A stretch of 64,000 nucleotides of DNA from Chlorops oryzae (GCA_020466095.1 CM035806.1:61114729-61178728); one strand, 5' to 3'; positions 1-10,321 are shown, counted from the stretch's first letter. A program made the numbers and translations. Notes: generated by a model from the letters alone, not told the origin.

Positions 1-758
1 AACAACAAGTATTACTCAAGATTGCATTAACGCGGAAGAAGAACTGGGCCAGCGCGACAACAACAACCAGCTGAAGAAATAGAACGATGAGCAGATGAAG
101 GAACACTTTGGAAATGATCGACTTTAAGAAAGTGCTTGAAAAGCCAGGTCGATAAAGTTGGCAGTGCGTTTGTCGCCAATTTAAAAAAAATTACTCTAAG
201 AATTAAGTGATAATTAGGTGAAAATTAGGTACGGCTCTAAAAATTTCGGTGCTCATTTAGTTTTCCCGTAATTTAAGATTAATGTTTTCATAGCTACATT
301 GATATCTAGTCAGCTCTACGAGCGTCAGTCCGATAAAATTCCGGCTTAAAAACTTTATTATAATAAGGTGCTTAATTAGGTGCTTCTTAAAACCTAGGAT
401 AGTAACCGATAAATCCTTGCATTTTTTGTGTAGGATCGTTTTTAATTCTTCGACCCCTATTTCTTTTAAATGAACAGAAAAGCTGTTTTCTGCGGAGAGC
501 TTCCCCGTATTATGGAAGCTCAATTGAAAGCGCTCTCTGTTAATGGCACGCGATATATTATTACAGGGTTGCATTTGAAAGCATTTTTTAACACTCATGG
601 ATAACATATACAATCGTTTAACATAAAAAGTGTTAATTTAACATTAAATGACGTCATTCGCCTCATCGGATTCTCTTTAAGGGTAGGCGGTGGTCTAGAA
701 CACGAAAACTTGCGATAAACAAAATAAAAACAAATTTTGAACGGGTATTGGAAAAAGC
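1..758. other. AT-rich stretch, no gene recognised
   Basis: I recognise no gene here. A minus-strand open frame (257-613) has no familiar motif. The stretch just precedes the first recognisable coding part of the pseudogene starting near 759, so it could hold decayed upstream exons or intron sequence of that gene, but I cannot show this. A short motif near 690 (GTCTAGAACACGAAAA) recurs in similar form near 12850. Confidence 0.4.
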
Positions 759-1319
759 ATGCGATGGGTGTATGCGAACGTAAATTCAGTTTCTTTTCCA
801 GTAGCGCATTCAGACAAACATCCTGTTCCTCAGCGTTCAAATATTTGCGATACCGAAACTAGACCAGTTTCCACAGTATCCGATAATATTGATGATGAGA
901 GTTTTTTCTATCCAAATGAAAAGCGTCTTTTAAGCCAGGCCGAATTGAACGATTGGGTTAGGGCAGTGTAAGCCGCTAGAAGGCCCGCGGGCAAAACATT
1001 TGTGTTAGTGCTCTCATGCGTGTGAAGCCGAAGCTGAAAAACGACAATCAGTCAGTCAGTTGCCAACTATCGAGCGAGCAGGGTCACGTCGCTCGCTTCC
1101 TTAAAATATATGCGAGTTTCATTCAGTATTGCCAACATTCAAAGACAACCTTTCCCTTATAAGTCTTCGGTAAACCATATTTATCCCGTTTCTCTTAAAG
1201 TAGTATCCACAGTTAATCCCTTTTTTGATATGTTACAGAGAGCGAACAAAGGGGAAAAATAACTGCGAAAAATAAGATTTGTTGCATCGAAATAAGCAAA
1301 TAAGAGCTGCTATACATGA

Positions 1320-1468
1320 GAATTTTTTAATTAGCATTTTTTCACCCGCGTGTTGAGTTTGTAGGGCGGCGGGGTATAGACGTAAGTGGGACAAACCTGC
1401 AAGGGCAGCTCTACACCGCTGTCCTACAAACTCGCCACGCGGGTGAAAAAATGCAAATTAAAAAATTT
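1320..1468. repeat. Inverted repeat inside the hAT element
   Basis: Arms at about 1320-1367 and 1421-1468 are near-perfect inverse copies. Both contain TTTTTTCACCCGCGTG on the relevant strand, around a spacer of about 50 bp. The structure could be a nested small MITE or a subterminal hairpin of the hAT. No clear target duplication was found. Confidence 0.6.
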
Positions 1469-1515
1469 TCGAATTTCGGACACAAACGAAAAATGCTGTT
1501 TATAGATTATATTCA

Positions 1516-1728
1516 ATGTTTGGCTCCACTTATAACTGTGAAGCTGCATTTTCCACATTGAAAAATATTTTAAGCAAGCACCGAAATAGACTTTCCGATA
1601 TTCATTTAGAAAATTTAATATTAATCAAAACTTGTACTTATGAAATTGACATAGATGAGGTCATTAAATACCAAAAAATGCATACATCGCGCCCATTCAT
1701 TCCCTTGCCCTTAGTTGAAGTGGTTTAA
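1516..1728 (+). pseudogene. hAT transposase C-terminal fragment
   Basis: About 70 codons match the end of a hAT transposase: FGSTYNCEAAFSTLKN followed by SKHRNRLSDIHLENL is the typical dimerisation motif of the ZBED5/GTF2IRD2-like hAT lineage. The DDE catalytic core and the BED zinc finger are absent from this copy, so it cannot be active. The fragment runs in the element's + orientation and stops about 250 bp before the right terminal repeat. Confidence 0.7.
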
Positions 1729-3276
1729 ACTATAACAAAATAAAAAAAAGATAATTTCTGAAAGAAGAGCTCATAATTTGCGTAGAGAAAAAAATCCCCC
1801 TTTCCCAAATTGTAGAAAAAGGGAAAAAATCTCACGAGCTGGCCACACTGTCTTTGAATGAATTCCAGTGTTATTGAAACTGTCGAACGATGAGGGTGTG
1901 CTCGCATGATTTTTGCATTCACATCACATCGTTACGTTAAAACACGAAGTGTTTCTGTCTTTGTGTGCGTTTGGCTGTCACTGGGTTAGGGACTTGGAGC
2001 TCTCAAAGGTATGGTAAACATATACAACAATAAATAAATTAAATGGTATTTATATATTGTATATCGAAACATTTTATGTAACAAAAAAAAGGATAAGGCG
2101 GAATTACATGCCTCTCGTATGAAACAATACAACTGCTTGGCTCCTGATGTCAAAATAACATTCTATAGAGAACGCGATCGACCTTACTCCAAGTACTTTA
2201 CATCAAAACATGGAATTAGCTTTTGTGAAAATATTCCGGGCTTATTCGAGGAACTCAATCAGCCATACGATCCTATGGAATGGAGATTGTTCATTGATAG
2301 TAGCAAGGAGAGTTTAAAAGCAGTGATTTTACACAATGGAAACCAGAAACCATCGATACCCATTGCACATGCTGTAAACGCTAAAGAATCTTACGAAATT
2401 ATGGTCGAATTGCTTGAATGTATAAAGTACAAAGAGCACAATTGGAAAGTGTGCTGTGACCTAAAAGTAGTAGGTATATTATGCGGAATGCAAGGTGGTT
2501 ATACGGAGTTTTGCTGCTTTCTATGCCTCTGGGATAGTCGCGATCGCATACATCATTATGAGAGAAAGGAATGGACAGAACGAAAAAGGGGAAAAGTGGG
2601 TGAAAATAACGTCAAGTATTTGTCTCTAATTAAAAAAGAGGATGTGATTCTTCCTCCTTTGCACATCAAACTTGGACTAATCAAGAACTTTGTGAAGGCG
2701 TTAAAAAAGAAAGTCAAGCGTTGATCTACCTTAAGTCTCTATTTAAGCGTTTGTCTGAGGCAAAAATTAAGGAAGGGGTTTTTGATGGTCCACAAATAAA
2801 GAAATTGCTTGAAGACAACATTTTTCATACATATTTGTCTCCAAATGAACTCGCGGCTTGGAATTCTTTTAAATTAGTCGTTTCTAATTTTCTTGGAAAC
2901 CATAAAAGCCCGAATTTTAAGGCTATTGTAACGAATTTGTTAGAGAATTATGCAAAAATGGGTAAATACTTCATTTTTCGACTCCATTTTATTTATTCCT
3001 CCGTCTCATGTACCTTATTACCCCGAACTTTTAATAGGAGTTAATATGTCTCTAAAGATCCATTTTTTACACTCCCACTTGGACTTTTTTCCTGAGAACC
3101 TTGGTGATGTCAGTGACGAGCACGGTGAAAGATTCCATCAAGAAATGAAGACTATCGAAAGACGCTACCAGGGATTTTGGAACGAAAGAATGATGGGAGA
3201 TTATATTTGGTTTCTTATACGCGAATCAAATACCGAAGAGAACAAAAGACAGAAGAAAACATCAAACTATTTCTAA

Positions 3277-3904
3277 TTTTCGTTTGCTTCATTGATTTTG
3301 ATAGCTTAAAAAATGTAAAGCATACTTTATTGAGTAAAATAAATAAAGAGACTTTCATAATTTTAAAAATGTTAAAGCATACTCTTTGGTGTAAACGAAA
3401 GAAGCACTTTGAAAGTTGCACATAAATGGTCATAACTTCAATATTAACCCATAGATTTTATTCGTTGGTATCAGGTTTTCTTCACAAGGGTTCATTTTAT
3501 ACGTGTGGTTTTTCAAAAAAAATACGGTCTTAGGATTTGTATTTTTTTTAAATTTAAACATGATATTTTTTTCTTAATTTTGAATAGAAAAAAATATTTT
3601 TTTGAACTTTTGGCTTATGTTACATTGACACTGTACCATAATATCATAAAAAAGGGACATATTTTGATTTAAAATTTTATATTCTTTAAGTTAGTACATC
3701 GTTTAACTAGGTAGTTTGTTTCTATCTCGAGATATGATCCATCAAATGAAAGTACTTTTGAAAAAAAAGAGCCAAAATTTCAAATGGTCATATCTCAAAA
3801 ACCAATCCATTCAAAAAATTTTCGATGAGGTTTTCGGATTCAGGGACCCAAAATCTATAAGAAAAGTAGAGTGGTGTTTCCTGTACAAAATGGCTGTAAA
3901 CTAG
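3277..3904. other. 3' flank of the pseudogene, no gene
   Basis: AT-rich sequence following the pseudogene stop. Phrases such as ATGGTCATA recur near 3427 and 3784, which may be an old 3' UTR of the same repeated family. No other coding sequence was recognised. Confidence 0.4.
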
Positions 3905-4010
3905 TGTAATTGATTATTAAATCTTAATAAATTAATTAAAATTCATTTAGGAATAAATCCTATAAAGGGAGGAAGACCTCCAAAAGATAATAAATTAACG
4001 GCTCATCTAA
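3905..4010 (-). pseudogene. Probable numt: fragment of mitochondrial ND2
   Basis: On the minus strand this reads NLLSFGGLPPF, then GFIPKW with TGA as tryptophan, which matches the conserved LSLGGLPPFLGFLPKW block of insect NADH dehydrogenase subunit 2. Reading TGA as Trp, together with the AT bias, indicates mitochondrial origin, so this is a nuclear copy of about 100 bp. Neither end is well defined, and the flanking frames do not continue the match. It is short, so chance similarity is not excluded. Confidence 0.6.
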
Positions 4011-4574
4011 AGTTTAAAATGAAAGTGTTTTTCAGAGCATATTAATTTGAAGTTTTACTAAACTACAGATCAAGCATAATGGGAAATATTTACTTTTGAT
4101 TTCCCAATATTTTTTTAAAATATCTTTGTTTTCGAGACAGTGACTGCTTTTTTTTCAAAGTAGGCTAAGGAAACTATGAAAGGACTATATAAAGAAAGAA
4201 TTCCTTCGTGTTACCTATGTAGGGGATTCCCCTAGCGACGACAAATCACCGGCAACAAAGTTGGTTTTATGGTGAGGGACATTTGGGGATGTGTAATGGA
4301 ATCTTTTCTCTCTTCTCCGTGCGTCCCTCGCCATCAACAGATGTTCTCTCCGGTGATTTATCCCCTAATATGAACGGCAGCTAAGGTTTTTTGGCTCTTA
4401 GGGGGGACTTTAGGGGGAACCAATTTTTAACGCGTGTATAAAAATATAACATGAAGTGCGAAGTTTATTGTATTTAGTATAGGGAATCTGTCAAACTGCT
4501 GTTCTTTCTAAATTAAGTTTTTTTTTTGTTTGTTAATTGCGAATTTTGTACTATTTGGAGGGAACATTACGAAT
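4011..4574. other. No gene recognised
   Basis: AT-rich non-coding DNA. GGGGATT and GGTGATTTA(T) phrases near 4230-4440 partly resemble sequence just right of the next element (5288 onward). I could not define an element from them. Confidence 0.35.
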
Positions 4575-5288
4575 CTACACGCAGAGAAAAAATATCACAT
4601 ACCCAATTATATTTTGCAGGCATTACATATGTAATTGAGTATGATGTAATTATATTTTCATAATTACGTCCAATTATATTTTTCATTACCTCCAATTTTA
4701 TATGTAATTGTATCAAATGATTCAAATCAAATTTCAATTACATATATAATTCCACCCAATTAAATATCTAATCGCCTGCAATGATATATGTAATTGTATT
4801 GAATTATATGCATAATTGCGTCTAATCAAATTTGTGATCCCCCGCAATTTAAAATATATTCTATATAGCAATATAGAAAGGGGCTTTCTCCACGATTGGG
4901 CGGAATATCTGTCACTACGTCATATTCGTGGTCCACCTGCCCCTTGCAGTGTCTAAGGATTTTAAAAATTCAATCACGTTATATACGATCGAAATTATAA
5001 ACCATTTAAGAAATATAAGAACAATCTGTTAAATAAATACAATCACGTATATAATTGCACCAATTAAATTGTAAAAGTAATCAGATGTAATTACATATGT
5101 GTTCAGAACGCAATTACATATATAATAAATTTAAATGCAATTATATAAGTAATTGAGCACAATTAGTATTTTTCATTTTCTAATTATATTGTAATTGGCT
5201 CCAATTAATAATGCAATCGGGGCAAGGCTCCAATCACATATGTAATTGGTTCCAATTATATTTCGGGCACTTATTTCTCTCCGTGTAG
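4575..5288. mobile_element. MITE-like element built from TAATTG-type repeats
   Basis: Imperfect terminal inverted repeats CTACACGCAGAGAAA and CTACACGGAGAGAAA (one mismatch in 15) bound 714 bp of degenerate repeats. The core is close to the palindrome CAATTACATATGTAATTG, recurring roughly every 20-30 bp with C/G-containing spacers. No coding sequence and no convincing target duplication were found. Confidence 0.55.
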
Positions 5289-5740
5289 GGGATTTAAGGA
5301 GCATTTTGGAGAGAACCACCAGGCAACACTGCAATTCTTGTGGTATTTCTAAAAAATAAAACTGAAAATGGCTGAGCAGAAATAAAGCTGCAATAATTCA
5401 TCTTTTCATCTCTCCAACTTTACCAAATTTGTCTTAGAGGTAAAGTAAGACCGCAAAGTTCATCCTCGCTTTCGTCTGCTTCGTCAGAAATCAAATTTTA
5501 TTTTCTGTATTTTCTGACAGTTATATCGAAATAAATTGATTTCTTTTCCAATCTTTAGATTAAACGACCTATTTTGTTCGTTTTTGAAAGTTTAAACCAA
5601 ATATTTTCTCTAAACGACACCTGAGAAACATGTGTTTTAATTTCGAGTAGTTTAAACTGGAAACTGAAGTTTAAACTGTAACTGATTTACTGGCCCTAAG
5701 TCGAAAGTTTTTTGTTTTTATTTACATGTTTTTTACATTT
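5289..5740. other. No gene recognised
   Basis: AT-rich DNA with repeated TTTAAAC and TAAACGAC words. No open frame or repeat family was identified. Confidence 0.35.
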
Positions 5741-5965
5741 TTAGTTGTTGTTGGCGGCGGTGGCTGCGGTCGCGGCGGCGTCAGTGGGAGCGGCGGCTGT
5801 TGCCCTCACGGCCGCGGCAGCGGTGCTGGCCGGATATCGATCGACAAAAAGTCGGCAAGTTTGCTCATTATGCTAAGCCCCACATCACACCGCTGCCGCG
5901 GTTGATATGACAGCCACCTCGGAAATGGCTGTTGCCGCTGCCGCTGCCGCTGCTGCTGCTGCCAC
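5741..5965. other. Isolated GC-rich, alanine/glycine-codon patch
   Basis: A block of about 220 bp, strikingly richer in G+C than everything around it, made of GCN/GGC-type triplets. On the minus strand, one frame gives an alanine-rich stretch ending AATAANNN and a stop at about 5742; another gives a nine-alanine run from about 5964. On the plus strand it is preceded by TTTTTTACATTTTTAG, which resembles a 3' splice site. It could be an exon of a low-complexity host protein or an expanded repeat. I cannot choose strand or frame. Confidence 0.35.
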
Positions 5966-6308
5966 ATTATGTATGGTTTAAACTTATTAATTTTTTCGAA
6001 CTTTATCTTCAAATGTTAGAAATGTACTGTGCAAGTTTGAAAATGGACACATAAGTAGTTTGGGAGATAGAGTTTTAATGTGTCTAGCTGTGCCATTGAT
6101 TTATTTTCCCTGACCTCCCCTCACCGGTCCCGGTGATTCTTTCCCGCAATAGCCAAGTATCACTTGTAGTATTGTATGGTTACCACCGCCATTCCTGCTG
6201 AAAATTTCTGAAATTCTGGTTATTCACATATGTTTCAATAGATACAGTGGCGAGAAACTATCAGCCAATTTTTTGTTCTACGTGAGACCTCTATATGTTA
6301 TTTGCTTA
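5966..6308. other. No gene recognised
   Basis: Unremarkable non-coding sequence between the GC-rich patch and the next MITE. No element ends were found. Confidence 0.3.
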
Positions 6309-7058
6309 GGGAGCGTCCATAAATGATGTCACGTTTGGTGGGGGGGGAGGGGGTCAGCTCATCTGTGACAGTTTTGTGACATAGGGTGGAGGGGGGGTTC
6401 CCAAGCATGTTATGTCACATGATAATATTCAATATATGGGGAAAAAAAATTTTAACACCTATTTTGAGACTCCTCGGATGAATTTAGTTTACATGAAAAA
6501 CATTATGAATTTGTGCAAAAAACTAATTTATTATTTTAAAAATGTATGAAAATAGTATTACATTTATAAATTAATTAATTAGTGTTTTGCACAAATTCAT
6601 AATGTTTTTCATGTAAATTAAATTCATCCGCAGAGGTTCCATTTTAAGTGACAAAAATTATTTTTGCTCTTAAAAATAAAACTGTTACTAAGGAAGAAAA
6701 CGTTGTTACCGTTGTTACTACAAACAAAATATAAAATAAAGATTTTGTTACATTAATTTTTTTATATGAAAAATAGCATCATATTTATAAATTAGTGATA
6801 TGTGTCACAAAGTGCAAGCTAATTTAAGGTTTAATGTGTTAAAGTAGGCGTGAGATGTCAAACTCCATATAAAACATGTTAGCATATTTAACCTTAAATT
6901 AGCATTAATTGTGAATTGGCCTATACTGTTTTTTCATATTAATTGTGACGTGACACAGGGGGGAGGGGGTTAGCTCATATGTAACAGGTTTGTGACAATG
7001 GGGGGGGAGGGGGTCTAAAAATCGCAAAAAATGCGTGACATCATTTATGGACGCTCCC
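6309..7058. mobile_element. MITE, 750 bp, TTA target duplication
   Basis: Perfect terminal repeats GGGAGCGTCCATAAATGATG at both ends are flanked by TTA at 6306-6308 and 7059-7061. A TTA duplication with a G-rich terminus suggests a PIF/Harbinger-type non-autonomous element. Subterminal runs of G (GGGGGGGAGGGGGTC) repeat on the same strand near both ends. No transposase was found inside. Confidence 0.8.
6477..6628. repeat. Foldback nested in the MITE
   Basis: Arms 6477-6520 and 6585-6628 are inverse copies of 44 bp with a single mismatch, separated by about 64 bp. The arms contain ACATGAAAAACATTATGAAT. This may be a separate small foldback insertion or an internal duplication-inversion. Confidence 0.75.
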
Positions 7059-7061
7059 TTA

Positions 7062-7446
7062 GGCCTCATACTAAGATATGCAGTAACTACTTGAACATTA
7101 GGAGCCAATCCGCTACAACGTCGTAAAATGTGAGAGAGACAACTATATTCACGCTCCATGAATTCTTCAAAGTGTGCCAACAATTTAACACCTTCGAAGT
7201 CGGTGTCAGTATTTCATTTGAAAAATGTGCCGCAATCAGCTGTCCTGGCATTTACTTCGCATAAAAAATGGACATGTTCATTTCTATGGCGAAGTAAAGC
7301 AGGAAAGTCGCTTGCAACCCTGCGCACTTGATTACTTGACATCTCAGTATAAGCGAATGTAAAGTATTTACTTCGAAGTACTTTTCAATTTTTTGTTGCC
7401 CGTATTTCTTATGGGCGCTTTACTTACTGCATATCTCAGTATAGGC
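7062..7446. mobile_element. Possible MITE with AGATATGCAGTAA ends
   Basis: Imperfect inverted ends (left CATACTAAGATATGCAGTAA, right inverse TATACTGAGATATGCAGTAA) bound 385 bp that begin directly after the TTA of the previous MITE. Internal AGTA/TACTT words recur. A target duplication is not clear. Confidence 0.45.
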
Positions 7447-7640
7447 TTTTAGTGCTAAAACACAGTCAAGAACAAATTTCAACCATGTACATCCTACATG
7501 TTTTCAACTCCCCATTGCAGTCGTTTGCAGTCGCACTCATATCGAAAAAAAAAGTACTTTGGAGACTTCAAAAAGCATTATTTTTCGTTAGAGGTAGCAC
7601 TGACGAAACGAAATAAAGGAACTGACATTAGAGTTTGAGT

Positions 7641-7646
7641 CATATA
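7641..7646. mobile_element. Left tip of a split hAT-like MITE
   Basis: These six bases are the severed start of a MITE whose body resumes at 11820. Joining 7641-7646 to 11823 gives CATATAGAACTATAG, the same start as the complete relative at 26828. The break is the PIF/Harbinger insertion, whose 3-bp duplication is ATA. Confidence 0.7.
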
Positions 7647-7865
7647 AGGGCCCTTTATACGGTCATATATGTTCGTGGATTTGTTGGGCATGATGAAAAG
7701 TATGAGTGTGTAAACGGAAAAAAAGCAAGTTTTACAACATGCTCGTCGGTTTTCAAAAATTTTTGATTTTTCTGTCGGTGTGACGAACATGTTGTATAAT
7801 GTAAATGGCTGCATCATGCACACAGTATATCTTTTTAGTCAGAAAAGAGGCCGTGAAGCCTAAAG

Positions 7866-9812
7866 ATGTCGCGCATAATAAATGAGGAGTTTTGGAGAGA
7901 GTTTTTCCAGATATATCGAAACCATCCGGAAGTTTGGAAAATTAAGAGCGAAGATTATAAAAATCAGAACAAGAATAATACTGCATATGAGATTCTCTTG
8001 GAAAAATTAAGAGAAATAGACCCAAACGCAAATCTCGAAAACTTAAAATATAAAATAAATTCCTTTAGGAGTTCGTACCGTCGGAAACTAAAGAAAATGA
8101 AGAAGAGTGAGAGGTCGGGAGCTGGCACAGAAGACCTATACTCACCATCTTTGTGGTACTTCGAAGATCTCTCGTTTTTAGAAGAACAGGAGGTGCAAGT
8201 AAATGGTGTTTCAACAATTGATATTGGACAAAGTGAAGGATGGAACGAAGAAGGGGTATATAAATAAAACAACACGTTACATAGATTAAAATTTAAAGTT
8301 ATTTATTCTTGTCGCCATGCGTTACGGTTTAAAATTGATATTACATTTTTCCGACACTATTAAAGTATTCACAAAAATTTTTTCGAACTTCTTTTGCGTT
8401 TTTGGAAGAGTTTCGGCTTAAGGTTTTTTGTAATTCCATCATATAACATATTTTTCTGTCGTTAGTATCATCAATTCTTTGCAAATATGATTCACTACTA
8501 GTTTTACTTAAAAAATTATGTAAATAACAAATTGCTAATACAATTGTTGTTGTCTTTTACGGGGATAGATTGATCGTTGTCAACAGTATTCTGAATCTTG
8601 ACGCTAAAATTCCAAAAGTGTTTTCAACAACCCTTCTTGCCCTGGATAAGCGGTAGTTGTACTGCTGCTGCTGTTCACTTAATCCACTTTGGCTGTAAGG
8701 CTTCATGAAATTTTCATGCAGTGCAAAAGCATCGTCTGCTACGAAAACGAACGGCAACTCTTTATCAAAATCAAGAATCGTAGTTAGAGGAGGTATATTT
8801 AATTTTCCATTGTCGTGCATATCTGAAAATTTTGTGTTTCCATACACACCGCCATCTGAAACCCTTCCATTCGCTCCGACATCCACCTTTGTGAATTGAT
8901 ACTTTGCATTGACAATGGCCATCAATACAACACTGTAGGTCTTTTTATAGTTAAAATAATATGCTCCTGACTGTGGCGGTTTTGTAATATTGATATGTTT
9001 ACCGTCGATGGCGCCTAGACAGTTTGGAAAATTCCACATTTCAAAGAATTCAGAAGCTATAGTTTTCCATTCCTCTTCATTTTTGGGTAACTGAAATAAA
9101 TAAAAAATTTCTTTTATTTTCTTTTTATGTAATTCAGAACGAACGTCCTGCAACAAAAAGATCAAAACGAGACTTCAGCCAAAAAGAAAGGAACGAATTA
9201 CTTGTTAAAGCAGTTCAAGCTTTAGATGACTCCAAGCGACCCAATGACGATGCAAGTATCTTCAGTTCAACTTGGGAAGTACTTTTTAGAAAACTTGAGC
9301 CCACACAACAACTCTTCGCAAATAAAACTATAATGGAAATACTATACCAAGGAGCATTGGGGAATTTAAATGAACGTTCTCACAAATTGGTCGAAAACGG
9401 AGCAGTTGTTTCTGGAATCCGTTGTTGCTTAACACCTTTCATAAATAGTGACACTGTATCTACTTCTTCTCTTGAACAAACTGCACCACAGTTGGATTCA
9501 CGGCATTTCATTCCTACTCCTAATCAGAGTCCTGTGGAAGTTATATCTTTTGAGGCTAAGAGAAATAATTTTCAGACACCCAGAAAAGTTTTTTCCATGC
9601 AGCAGCCACATCAACAACCACAAATAGAAGAATCTCAGCCAATGTCAAAATCTTGTTTAGAAACCACATCGCGAAAACACTTCAGAACCGTTACTCCTCA
9701 ATTCATGCCGGTCACCATTTCGAATCCGAATTTAAAAAGACTACATTTTTATGGCAACGATTCAGAATACCAAAACTTTGATGAGTTATTTAACGATTCA
9801 GATTTCTCATAG
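7866..9812 (+). CDS. Harbinger accessory protein with MADF and BESS domains (two exons)
   Basis: Predicted DNA-binding partner of the Harbinger transposase. Exon 1 (7866-8255) encodes a MADF domain: EEFWREFFQIYRNHPEVWKI, then KIKSEDYKNQNK and YKINSFRSSYRRKLKK. Exon 2 (9138-9812) begins NERPATKRSKRDF and contains a BESS-like segment (FRKLEPTQQLFANKTIMEIL), then a Gln/Pro-rich tail. Intron 8256-9137 has GTATAT and a pyrimidine-rich TTCAG acceptor and is phase 0, giving about 354 residues. The intron contains transposase exon 2 on the other strand. The reading frame is intact. In this superfamily such Myb/MADF-like partners help the transposase reach the nucleus and bind the ends. Splicing is inferred from sequence only. 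A host gene captured by the element is a less likely alternative. Confidence 0.75.
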
Positions 9813-10321
9813 AAAGTTTAAGCATGTTAGTTGTTCATTTTATATTTTGAGACTGAATATTTACTTTTATGTATTAACACGTAATCTTACTCTTTTTGGA
9901 TTTTTAAGAACTTGAAGTTTTGTTTTGTTTTGTTTTTTCATATATTTACCGCAATAAAATCCTTGAGTACTTTGACAATTGCTTCACACGTTTCAATTAT
10001 TATATAGCTTAAAGTTGGAGCGGCAATGTAAGACTGAAATTTTAGGCTTTCGTAGCTCTCTCCAGTTGCCAAAAACCTCAGTGTAATGGAAAGGCGTTCA
10101 TCGGCTGAAATTGCATCTCTCATAATGGTGTCTTGTTTTTTTATGAGTGGTGTCACTTTCGCCAACAACACATTATATGCTGAAGCATCCATTCTTAGAT
10201 AATTTCTATAGTCCTCTGGGCATGTTGTTTCAAGCTCTCTAATCAAATTTTCATGTGAATGTTTTGGTCTCTCCCTACGCCAATCTTTTACCCAGATCCG
10301 CTTATTTCTCTTCCTTCTCAA
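8341..10321 (-). pseudogene. PIF/Harbinger (HARBI1-like) transposase with one nonsense codon
   Basis: DDE_Tnp_4-family transposase that would cut and paste the element. Exon 1 (10321-9950) encodes the N-terminal helix-turn-helix region (ERLSITLRFLATGESYESL); exon 2 (9090-8341) encodes the catalytic core. Intron 9949-9091 has GTAAAT and TTTATTTCAG ends and is phase 0. An in-frame alternative acceptor would start exon 2 at 9147. Catalytic acidic residues are visible in AIDGKHI, FVADDAF and VVENTFGIL. Translation stops at a TAA (8559-8557) directly after TTINLSP, but the same frame continues for about 70 codons with the family's IVLAICYLHNFL block, so this is a single nonsense change in an otherwise intact gene of about 373 codons. 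The intron contains the accessory gene's exon 2 on the opposite strand. Confidence 0.85.

Larger units (their letters stand above)
964..1983 (+). mobile_element. hAT element, internally deleted, 1,020 bp
   Basis: The ends are CAGTG and CACTG, flanked by an exact 8-bp target duplication GGTTAGGG at 956-963 and 1984-1991. Both are diagnostic of hAT transposons. Inside, 1516-1728 encodes a hAT C-terminal dimerisation segment (FGSTYNCEAAFSTLKN, then NRLSDIHLENL). The rest of the transposase is absent, so the copy is non-autonomous. Removing the element and one duplication restores the reading frame of the surrounding pseudogene. Confidence 0.85.
759..3276 (+). pseudogene. Multi-exon pseudogene of a repeated arthropod gene family
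   Basis: This is a recognisable member of a large uncharacterised arthropod family whose products carry the blocks FLCLWDSR, PPLHIKLGL, NFLGNHKSP, HFLHSHLDFFPENLG and SDEHGERFHQ. All of these are visible between 2119 and 3200. The coding path is 759-963, continuing at 1992-2008 once the inserted hAT is ignored, then intron 2009-2091, exon 2092-2961, intron 2962-3037 and exon 3038-3276. At the first junction, NDWVRDLELSK joins DKAELHASRM. Both introns have GT/AG ends and keep the frame. The gene is dead in two ways: a 1-kb hAT insertion, and a one-base frame change in the A-run at 2703-2708, after which the frame continues in ESQALIYLKSLF. The N-terminal exon(s) are not seen. Function is unknown; many copies across arthropods suggest a mobile or selfish origin, which is my inference. 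Confidence 0.75.

Noticed and set aside
257..613. 118-codon minus-strand frame as a gene
   Set aside because: No motif or splice context; it lies next to a pseudogene on the other strand.
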